Part shown: piece after piece, positions 1 to 9,300 of the stretch
Layout: each line of letters begins with the position of its first letter
Position numbering within the stretch: position 1 is the stretch's first letter
Assembly (NCBI RefSeq): GCF_000003605.2
Contig: NW_003119425.1
Span: 1,950,981 to 1,982,280, forward strand
Reading direction: 5' to 3'
Length of the DNA: 31,300 bases
Source: Saccoglossus kowalevskii
Taxonomy: Eukaryota > Hemichordata > Enteropneusta > Harrimaniidae
Notes under the pieces: model-generated
What the model was told of the DNA's origin: nothing
The model's database searches: none
The model's input: the letters and a program-made list of their open reading frames with translations, nothing else
Made by a program: the position numbers and the translations under genes

Positions 1-560
1 ACTTGAATATCAAAAGCTGAAAATTAATTAATTATGCAATTAGCTTATTAATATATACTGATATTACCCTAAAAAGTATCAGGTTTGTGCAGTGTCCTAT
101 GACATCTATGTACCAAGTTTTATTGAAATATGATGATTAGTACTTGAGATATCAGTGGAAAAGCCGAAAATTGATTAATCATTATGCAAATTAGGTAATT
201 AATATTGCACCGATTTTTACCCAAAACTAATCAAATCTGCGCATTAGTTTGGAGCATCTGTGTGCCAAGTTTCATCAAAATCCAATGAGTGGTTCTTTAG
301 ATATCAGTGGAACAGTCATGGAACAGCTAAATATCAGCTAATTATCATGCAAATTAGGTAATTAATATGCATGGATTTTTACCAAAACCTAATCAAATCT
401 GCACATTGACCCAGAGCATCTATGCACCAAGTTTCATCAAAAATTGATGTATGGTTCTTGAGATATCAGTGGAACAGACGGACACACATACACACACACA
501 CGCACATACAGACACACTAACTGCAAAGACTCCCTTTTTGTGCTTCGCACACAGGAGTTA
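1..560 (-). repeat. Core-repeat / microsatellite / hairpin element (Pearl- or Helentron-like, non-autonomous)
   Basis: Three imperfect copies of a ~150-163 bp unit are visible. The anchor GCAATTAG/GCAAATTAGG recurs near 36, 186 and 349, and each unit carries a CAAGTTT(C/T)AT motif and a GATATCAGTGGAA motif. The last unit runs into a CA-rich microsatellite (about 478-520) and then a small hairpin (ACTCC...GGAGT, about 529-557). Core repeat plus microsatellite plus hairpin is the known layout of bivalve Pearl/CvA elements and Helentron-associated elements. Read on the minus strand, the layout matches the elements at 29473 and 30874. The left end may lie outside the window. No protein-coding capacity is seen. 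The family name is inferred from architecture only. Confidence 0.6.
478..520. repeat. CA-rich microsatellite
   Basis: An interrupted run of CA/CACA units with GACA and GCACA variants, lying between the last core repeat and the terminal hairpin of the element at 1-560. It is an internal part of that element and not an independent locus. Confidence 0.8.
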
Positions 561-786
561 AAAATGTAATACATCGAAAATGTACAGAAAATGTAGTTAT
601 CGTGATCCGTCATATCCTGAGCATCTATTTTGATCCACCTGGACATTCCAGTATTCTAATTACCTCGGCATGCGCATTCAAATTTGTCTGAGTTGGAACG
701 CTTATGCGAGAGCGAGATTGAAATGGGATCTTGGTATTACAAACCCCAAGTAATGTACCTCTGACTGTAGTTATAATTTGTAGATT

Positions 787-1690
787 GTAGCTCACATTTC
801 AGATTACAGCTCACATTTTAGATTACAGCTAATATTTTAGATTGTGGCTCACATTTTAAATTGTAGCTAATATTTCACATGGTAGCTGATATTTCACATG
901 GTAGCTAATATTTCATATCATAGCTCACATTTCAGATGGTAGCTAATATTTCAGATTGTATCTAATATTTCAGATGGTAGCTAATATTTCAGATTGTGGC
1001 TAATATTTCAGATTGTGGCTAATATTTCAGATTGTGACTACTATTTCATATCATAGCTCACATTTCAGATGGTAGCTAATATTTCAGATTGTGGCTAATA
1101 TTTCATATCATAGCTCACATTTCAGATGGTAGGTAAGATTTCAGATTGTGACTAATATTTCATATTATAGCTCACATTTCAGATGGTAGGTAAGATTTCA
1201 GATTGTGGCTAATATTTTATATTGTAGCTCACATATCAGATGGTAGCTAATATTTCATATCATAGCTAACATTTCAGATTGTGGCTAATATTTCAGATGG
1301 TAGCTAACATTTCAGATTGTGGCTAATATTTCATATTATAGCTCACATTTCAGATGGTAGCTAATATTTCATATCATAGCTAACATTTCAGATTGTGGCT
1401 AATATTTCATATCATAGCTCATATTTCAGATGGTAGCTAATATTTCAGATTGTGGCTAATATTTCATATCATAGCTCATATTTCAGATGGTAGCTAATAT
1501 TTCAGATTGTGGCTAATATTTCATATCATAGCTCACATTTCAGATGGTAGCTAATATTTCATATCATAGCTCATATTTCAGATGGTAACTAATATTTCAT
1601 ATCATAGCTCATATTTCAGATGGTAGCTAATATTTCATATTATAGCTCATATTTCAGATTGTGGCTAACAATTCAGATTGTAGCTAACTA
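787..1690. repeat. 19-bp minisatellite with 57-bp higher-order structure
   Basis: About 47 tandem units of 19 bp with consensus near TAGCTAATATTTCAGATNG. The C of the GCT motif recurs at 1456, 1475, 1494, 1513 and 1532, giving exact 19-bp spacing. Unit variants are ordered: a GTAGCTAATATTTCAGATT type, a GTGGCTAATATTTCATATC type and an ATAGCTCACATTTCAGATG type often follow each other, making a 57-bp higher-order repeat over much of the array. The right end lies about 80 bp from the splice donor of the exon at 1770, so the array is inside the first coding intron of that gene. Confidence 0.93.
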
Positions 1691-1769
1691 AATGTAAGGC
1701 ACAGATATAGATATTGGATTAAATTAATTTATTTTGTGACCAAGAGGGGTAGGATAGATTTATACTCAC

Positions 1770-1839
1770 CAGTCCCTGGGTAAGGGGGTGGTGGTTGATC
1801 AGCCATATTTGGGTAAGGTGGTGGTGGTTGATCAGCCAT
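1770..1839 (-). CDS. First coding exon of an unidentified proline-rich (PPxY) protein, partial
   Basis: On the minus strand the exon encodes MADQPPPPYPN followed by MADQPPPPYPGT, then a split codon. It ends at a strong donor (ACTG|GTGAGT, intron from 1769). A good acceptor, TTTTTACAG, ends at 1861, so the exon probably runs 1770-1860 with about 21 bases of 5' UTR before the ATG at 1839. The 33-bp (11-codon) unit is tandemly duplicated and includes the start codon. PPPY is a WW-domain/NEDD4-type ligand motif. Proline-tyrosine-rich N-termini like this occur in LITAF-like and other small membrane proteins, but nothing here identifies the family. The remaining exons must be left of the window. 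It is divergent from BIRC5, with about 4.5 kb between start codons. Confidence 0.6.
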
Positions 1840-1860
1840 ATTTGAAAGATAAAAATATTC

Positions 1861-2752
1861 CTGTAAAAATAAATAACATTGTCAAGCATAATATACAGAT
1901 ATAAATTATTTATATTCATAAAACACTTCAAATCTACACTGCATGATATAGAATATATATGAGAAATTTCTGTATTTGTTTTTCTTACCGGTATTTATGA
2001 TTGGGGTTACATTTTTACACAATTAAAAGTTGGTTTTGCTCAAAAATATAAAAGTGAATCTATACTGTATCTGCTCTATAATAGGAGCACATCTCTGACT
2101 GAATTACATGTACATTTAACCAAAAGTTACATTTAATGTACAGTGCGTCATTCAAATATGACCTATTTTGACACTTTTGTCATTTACGCAGTACACGCTA
2201 TTAATTCAGTAAATACGGAATTTGTTTTTTTCTTGGGATCAAATTTGTGTCATTGGAAATATCAGGGAAAAATTAAAATTTAAGAATCACTCTGAAAGGA
2301 AGTAGAACTTCTGAGCAAATTACTGAACAAGCAACATCATACCAAAATTATGTGTATTCTAGAAGCAAGTTTTCGTTTATATATACACCATCTGTGTCTG
2401 TACCTGGCAAAGCATCAAGTGAGTAATAAAAAACTAACAAAAAACAACCATACGTTCAAGTCGATTTATTGAAATTAATTTACATAATATAAAAAAATTA
2501 ACTAAGTAATTTACATATTGTATTTAAAGTTAAGAACCAAAGATGATAATGCAGTATAACTGTTGACAGCCATTCATGGCTATCTATAATAGATAAATGC
2601 TAAAATGCATGTGCATATATACATATAACAGTGACAATATTTTGTATGAAGATCTGCTTATGTTATCATCCAGGTTTTATTCTGCCATATGTGGACGTTC
2701 AAATAATGTTCTCAAAATTGCTGCATCGTTTTCCACAGACAATAGTTTAACC
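1861..2752. other. Non-coding stretch, upstream of the PPxY exon
   Basis: AT-rich sequence between the PPxY exon and the inverted-repeat element. No convincing exon, RNA gene or structured repeat is seen. Any upstream 5' UTR exon and promoter of the minus-strand gene may lie here but cannot be located. Confidence 0.4.
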
Positions 2753-3957
2753 TACTGTAGTTGTCCGGGTAAGTGCCCATCTCCCAATTTTGATACAATA
2801 AAGAAATTGAGGTCATGTCCGGTCATACGCCCAGGGGGTCTTTTTTACACTTGTAATAACAAAAATAACAAAAATCTATTTTTGTTGTTGTTGTATTAAC
2901 AGTTGACTTCCTTGCAGTCTGTTGTGATTCTTGAAACTTGAAAAATAAATGTCAATTGTGTAAAACGAGGGGTGAACGCGAAATAGCCGTGACAGCAAAA
3001 TAGGTAATTTCGCATTCTGCCTTCTGTTTATTTAATTTACCGTAAATTAATGAAACGGCAATGTTGCAATATTGTAGCAACCCGTTCCTGGGAGAGTGTT
3101 TGAGAGCATGTTATTTTGGCTTATAAAATATTTAGTAGCAGCTTGCGAATCCATAGCTAGGGCCAGCAATTTTGCAATGTCACGCTGATGATTTGACCTC
3201 TATGATGGAACACTAGTAGTGATGACATTCTTAGCCAATCAGTACAGCAGATGCTTAAAGATCAAAGATCATAGAGCAGAGTCGTTTGCACGCGATCCAA
3301 TTTTTCTTTGTTTCTTTTTTGTGATTAGACATGCCAAGCTGACAGACAGTGAAATTGTGTGCGACGACATCGACAAACCTCAAGATGAATCTGTAGGGAT
3401 TTTGTTGGATGGCGACAGTGATGCCAACTTGGACTTGGAGGGTTTTGACGTAGGCGAAGATGGCACTAAACATGCAAATAGAGATTTTCAAACAACTATG
3501 AACTTTCGTAATTTTGACTGTGTAAATTCATAAATTATTATTGTTCGTGTACAGTATGACTGTTGATCCGTTATTTTTCAAAACTGGAAATAATTTTATG
3601 CAGTTTAACCCCTGACATTTTAGTTCATTTTGAGTTAACACGTATTGGGAGTGTTTGTGGCGTGGAAATCCTAATTCAAATGATTCCTCACTGTCGATTT
3701 TTATTATTTCTGGTTTATCTGTCACATTATAAGCAATAAATTATTTTTGTTTTACTTCTAATGTCGCATATTGTTCATTTATTTCCGTTGCATGTTTTCA
3801 TTTGCCATTCTATTCCCTGCCACAGTTCAATCTGCGTGTTGTCAATTTTTGCAAATTTTTGTTTTTTTGCAGGGGGTGTCAAGGCATACGCCCATCCCTA
3901 TTTTTTGACAATTTTCAATGTTCAGGACCTTGGGCGCTTACCCGGACAACTACGGTA
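2753..3957. mobile_element. DNA transposon remnant with 27-bp terminal inverted repeats
   Basis: The left end TACTGTAGTTGTCCGGGTAA (2753 onward, arm to 2779) and the right end (3931-3957) are reverse complements over 27 bp with two mismatches. A TA lies at both outer edges and could be a TA target duplication. The 1.2-kb interior holds an open frame at 3219-3533. Its C-terminal part, after a possible acceptor (GATTAG|ACATGCC, about 3330), is acidic, with DSDANLDLEGFD-like composition. This faintly recalls the acidic N-termini of some transposase-derived proteins, but no catalytic domain is visible. It is probably non-autonomous or decayed. TTAA at 2747-2750 is not matched on the right, so a piggyBac assignment is not supported. 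Confidence 0.65.
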
Positions 3958-4971
3958 TAAAAGTAATTAAAACATAATTACTACTTATTTTCAGCCCACA
4001 AAAACCCTGAATTATGTTACTACCACCAGATATATTGGCGAATTTTATCGAATGAAGGGTTACACTTTTAATTATGACTAGCATGCTCAGTGAAGGCAAC
4101 ATTCATCCAGGTTATTGGTAGTGGTACAATTTAATGAAGATTGCAAATTAATGTTGATAAATTTTACAGAAAATTAATAGTCAGTTTTCATGCATTATTT
4201 GAGTGTGTCCAAATCGTACCTGTATGTGGATGACACTCACATAATGTGGGTCACATAATTATATGTCAATTTCACTATCTATTGCCCCACTGATCTCTTA
4301 CCCATGTACCGATTGAAGATGCAGTCAATATTTGTATTATTATACTGAATAAAAAAAAACATTTTGTAAAAGGCAGTTATGCAAGATCTTTCATTTTTTA
4401 ATGACAATATCTATAAGCTGTTTCATCACACTTCTAATCGTTTGTATGTATTTATATTCCATAATTCTTTCCAAAATTACTGTCACATTTATGATTCTTG
4501 TAGTTATAAACTAGCTTTAGTCGACTGTCTAACATTTCAGAAACTGTGATGTTTACACATGACAAACACACAAAAATAACATGTAAATCGTTGCCCACCC
4601 CAACAGACTTATAAATCACCATAAGAAATACAAAGAAATGAGGTAACTAATAAATAAACTGGTATAACTGAGAATATAAAAACACTCTCTTCTCTCACAG
4701 TAGGCATTTTCAATGAAAAATTATCATGGTTTTACTAGCTTAGCAAAAACATATCTTCAATGTTCGACGAATCATGCAAATCGGAACAAACTGGATCATA
4801 TAGATGCATGTATGTGCTTGCATTACATTGCTGAACTGTTTCAATTTCTATAATTTCTATTATATCTCAAACAAGGATAAGGCCCTGTATCAGGACTTGG
4901 TTTTTCCACCCCATAGATTTCCATGCAAATGACTTAAGCAACCAACCAAAAAACCACATGACTAAAACGAG
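3958..4971. other. Non-coding AT-rich intergenic stretch
   Basis: No exon-like open frame, RNA gene or clear repeat structure is seen. It contains only short AT-rich runs and scattered stop codons in all frames. Confidence 0.4.
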
Positions 4972-5325
4972 GGGGGGCAAGGGTTATTTTCATTCAACGT
5001 AATTGCAATATTTTTTTGTTCGTACAACGTAAATTGAAAAAATAAATTCCGTAATTCTGTAATCACAGGCTAGACGTACAACGTAATCAATCAAGTATTT
5101 TTTTCGTACACTGTAAAAATGTGTCATTTTTCTCGGTACGTACAAGAATTTCCATCCAAATAAAAAAAGGTCTTAAAGAATAATCCAGGGAAATTACATT
5201 TTCGAAACTGCAAAATTCAATTTTCACTGTAAACTGTAAAAACTTTTTTTTTTTCCTTGTAAATTGTAAAAAGCCCTTTTTATTTCCCGTAAAACTGTAC
5301 CAGCTACCCCCTTGCCCAGCCTCTA
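4972..5325. repeat. Cluster of degenerate CGTACAnnGTAAA-type short repeats
   Basis: About nine related short motifs are scattered here, such as CGTACAACGTAAAT, CGTACAACGTAATC, CGTACACTGTAAAA, CTGTAAACTGTAAAAA, TTGTAAATTGTAAAAA and CGTAAAACTGTACC. The cluster is bounded by short inverted G/C tracts (GGGGCAAGGG near 4975 and CCCCCTTGCCC near 5307). This suggests a single element of about 350 bp, but the family is unknown. Confidence 0.35.
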
Positions 5326-6301
5326 GAATGTTGGGCCCTTGTGACTAGATGTAGGTCAGTGTAATATATTATATGCATCACCTGTGTACCTCAGTCTAAC
5401 AATACACTATGTCTGACTCACAATCACATGAGGGCTGAAAATCCCAATAAATCGATCAGTGCTATTTTTATTACCCCCCTCCACCCCGATTTTAGTATTT
5501 GAAATCCGGAAAGAAAATAGTACTGATCAATTTATTTTCATCCCTCAAGAAATTCGAGACCTGTACTACGTCCATGGCCAGACTAACATTAACAATAGCA
5601 TTAGCAGGGCAATCGATGGGGAATAATAATAATTCACCACCCCGTATATGGAATACGAGTCTGAGATCAAGTCCCTTTACAAGAAAAAGGGGTGATGGTC
5701 GATCGTCGCAATGCGACGTGTTCGATATGGTCTCATACGTCATGTAACAATTAAATGTTTACATGAGATTCGAACGTACGGTACATGGCACCATATCCGA
5801 GCATATCCGGCTCCGACGACAAGGTCCCCGCCGCCCCCTACGGTCACCGACCTCTTGAACACAAAAAAAAGACCTAAGAGTGCAATGACCTCTTGCCTCA
5901 AGCGTCAATGATTATCAGTATATATATATATATATATATATATGCCCTACCTTAGTCCAAAGTCCACAAATCTCTGCTAGAGTGGTTGATACTGTAATCT
6001 GGAAATTCAATCAGAATAGAATGAATTTGAATCGCTTATCACTTTGTAAATAACAACAAATTGACAGTAAATGAAACACTCGTCTCGTCTTTGATTGTTT
6101 TCCTCCTCTTCCAGGCAACTTTAAATTTACTTTAAAAATTCATTTTACATGAGCTAATACTTTTTTGTTGATGTTAATGAAATATTTATTATACTGAGAT
6201 TATTAGTATCTGGGGATAATAAGATGATAAATTTATGAAGTACAATTGTATGAAAATAGCAAAGAAATAACATGTTTATTCGAGGTTGATCTTTTGGTCA
6301 A
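5326..6301. other. Intergenic stretch upstream of BIRC5
   Basis: Slightly richer in CpG between about 5540 and 5880, with overlapping open frames on both strands (5492-5747). Neither frame resembles a known family nor has clear splice signals. Apart from the AT microsatellite at 5919 nothing can be assigned. Confidence 0.35.
5919..5943. repeat. (TA)n microsatellite
   Basis: About 12 uninterrupted TA dinucleotides. Confidence 0.9.
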
Positions 6302-6334
6302 TGCGCATGCGCCAAGTTAACGACCGCCATTTTC
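6302..6334 (+). promoter_or_regulatory. BIRC5 proximal promoter: NRF1 and YY1-type sites
   Basis: TGCGCATGCGCC at 6302-6313 contains the perfect palindromic NRF1 core GCGCATGCGC. About 10 bp downstream, CGCCATTTTC matches the reverse complement of the YY1 consensus (AANATGGCGG). No TATA box is evident. The sites lie 60-90 bp upstream of the BIRC5 start codon, a usual spacing for TATA-less promoters. This is why the in-frame upstream ATGs at 6286 and 6304, which fall before or inside the NRF1 site, were not chosen as the start. Confidence 0.55.
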
Positions 6335-6393
6335 AAAATATTATCAAGGCGACTCAGCAGCTCCTCAGAATTAATTCAGAATTTCATCGCACA

Positions 6394-9300
6394 ATGGAGA
6401 AAACTTCCGATAAAACGTGTGACACTGTCGAACAAATGCCTGATTTCTCTATGAATATGGAAGCTAGTCGCCTGGCATCTTTCAAAGAATGGCCGTTCGA
6501 TTCAGATTGCCAATGCACTCCAAAGAAGGTAGATTTTTTAAATCACAGCAGTCTACAACTGTTTTTTGTATCTTAACCTTTTTTATTTAATAAGGAAAGA
6601 GTTCCTTAGGGTCCCTCACCCCTAACCCCTCCAAATAATTATAAGTGACCAAAGAGGGGTATATACAATTGAAATGAAGGAGGGGTACTTGAGGGTCAGG
6701 GTTAGGATTAGATTTATGGGTGAGTGGCCCTAAGGAGCGATTTATAAATTAAATTATATTTTACATCTACTACAATGAACGGCATAATTGCGTGAAATTA
6801 GTTTGGAACGGTCGGTCCGTTTGATTGATTATGCGTTTGTCGGTCGGTATAACTGTAATAACAAACTGGCTACATTTTAAAAACAATCAGCGACGAAAAG
6901 GCGGAGGTTAATGAGACAAACCGTTTTACTCAAAGGTGTGGTAACTGTGATCTCATTTGTGCCGAAGAAACCCGTAATGTGACACGTTCGTATAAAAACA
7001 AGATTTTGATGGTAACGGTTCGTCAATTTTCGAAATATACCGATAACTAAATCCTGTAATAACCTGGAGCTGTCTAGCACCCTGGCCTGGCAACCCAGTC
7101 TGGCACCCATTTGAGTTCAGGAAGTGAAAGTTTCTCTGAACTCGCGTTGAGCGTGTACAGTCATCATTGTTGTGAAAAACATTTGTGTGTGTGCAATAGT
7201 CCGGGAAATTTTGTTTTAACAAAATAGAAAGGTGTTTAGAGCGACTACCGTTGTCTTTAATCAGCTTCGAAAATTTTCCATATTCTATATACTCTGCCAT
7301 CGAGGAAATTACACTAGCTGACACTAGATCATTCTTCAGTGCAACGGGATATCTGTTCGTTTAGCTCAGAAACTGTACAAAACTGCCCTTTTTAGGGCCA
7401 CCACATCTTCCAGAAAGAGTTATACCGTGTTTTAACGAGGGTAACAGTTTGATTTAGCTATGGGTCTGTAGCTCTTTTTTGTGTCGGCGTTTAGTCTTTG
7501 TGGTGGTTTTTTAGTTTAATAATAGTGTCATCAAATTTGTTGTTTTCAGACATTAGGATTTTTATCGACACAGAAGAGCTATGCCCCCTATAAACTAGCC
7601 TAACACAAATGTGCGTCGCCAATACAACATTTACCGTCACCGATTTATATTACGTGCAGTGGACGGTTGGGCGTTATGTTTGCTACAATGTATTTGTTTA
7701 TCATAATTGTCTACTCTACAAACCAAAACATAACCGTTTACAAAGCCTGTCGCCGACACTGGGACACGTTTCGATCTAACTAATTTCACGCAATTGTGAT
7801 GTTTGTTGTATCATATATTTCTTCCTATCAGCATCCAATGACATCACTATGCAAATTAGGACGCAGAGTAAAATATCAATAATTATTACTACCTTATAGT
7901 ATACTAAAATATATTTGGATATTTAGAGTACTAGCGAATTCCAACTTATGGTCCGGTTAGACTTAAAATACACCACAAATATTCACTTTTGAGATATAAT
8001 TTTTGGTATGTGTTGGTTCCTGGATATCTAAGCTTCGTCGTCCTGTACTTCATTTAGTAATTCGAACTTCCCAGATTGCGTAAAGGGGGAGAGTTTCGCG
8101 ATTTTGACATCGAAAATGCCTTTGCTTCATTATTTGCTGAGGGACGACCGCTCAGATATGTGCTCTGTAAATTGCAGCACATGGACCTAAAAACGCTAGG
8201 TAATCAAACAAAAATGACGTTGTACTAAAGTCCAAAAAGTACGTTCAAGGTCTTCATTTTTTTCGTAGCATAAAAACGATTTACTCCCTCGCTTATTGTG
8301 ACACCCTCAAATCAACTGATTTCCATTCCCCTCAAGAGTCAAAATGGTATGTGCCTCCATTTTACGACACGACTGAAAAAAGTCTTTTTTGCTTGACGTG
8401 TTCATTTGCCTTCAATTACGTTTCAGTGACTGTCACTGTCGCATTCTGAGTCTTGTCGATAACATTTTGGTTCAAATCCACGTAGCTATCGGCGAACATT
8501 CAAGAAATCTTTCATTTCTTTGTCAACTAACAAGCCGGAAATTAAATTAGCATAACAATGTGTTCGAAGGTTGTTGCCATTTTATTCGACAGCTTTCCAC
8601 ACTAGTGCCACACCACAGACAACTAAAACATTTAAACCTTTGTTGGGAAATTCACGTGTAAATTGCGTTTTACAGTCCCTCAAGTTTGTTCCAAAGACTG
8701 CAGTCGCACCAGAGATAACCACAACATTGATTCGTTTCATTAGCTGACTTTTTTTAACTATTCTGACGTGTTCTGGACTGTATCATGGAGCTATAAATTA
8801 GCTCCATGGCTGTATATAACAGTTAGACACTGACAAGTAAGTAGGTTGGTACAAATGTACTAGTAAACAGCCCGGAACATAGTCAATATAGGAATCTGAA
8901 TCAGTTCGGCCCTGAAAATAGCGTCATCGCACAGTATTCCATTAATGAATGAAGTTTACATAACAATTTTATGCCTACAAATCATCCTATAATTATTGAC
9001 AAGTTGTTACTACCTTATACTAAAACAAGCCGGTAGGCTGGTTGGCCATCGGCTCCGCTAAAAAAAACAAACATGTTTTCGGCTGTTGCCACGGTAGGCA
9101 CCGGACACCGTATACAAAGTTCGCCAAAAAAACACTCAGTTTTTAGAAGTCACTTTATTTTATTGCTAGGACGTATTCTGCTGTTAAATTTGTTATTTCC
9201 AACCGTTTTGCAATAGTATTTTCTAGATTGAAGGCAGCATTAACAGTTCATTCAAAGTTGCGTTGGGATTACGTTGATACAGTGTAACAATGTCGGCGCT

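Noticed and set aside
787-1690. CRISPR-like repeat array
   Set aside because: Units are continuous 19-bp tandem repeats without unique spacers, in a eukaryotic genome.
2597-2899. 100-codon open frame on the plus strand
   Set aside because: It crosses the left terminal repeat of the element at 2753, so it is an accidental frame.
5492-5747. Overlapping open frames of about 83 codons on both strands
   Set aside because: No recognised domain, no convincing splice context, and both strands are open equally, which points to composition and not coding.
6286-6393. Upstream in-frame ATGs that would lengthen survivin by up to 36 residues
   Set aside because: They precede or overlap the NRF1/YY1 promoter motifs, and the extension is not seen in survivins. 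The ATG at 6394 has a strong context and gives a normal length.
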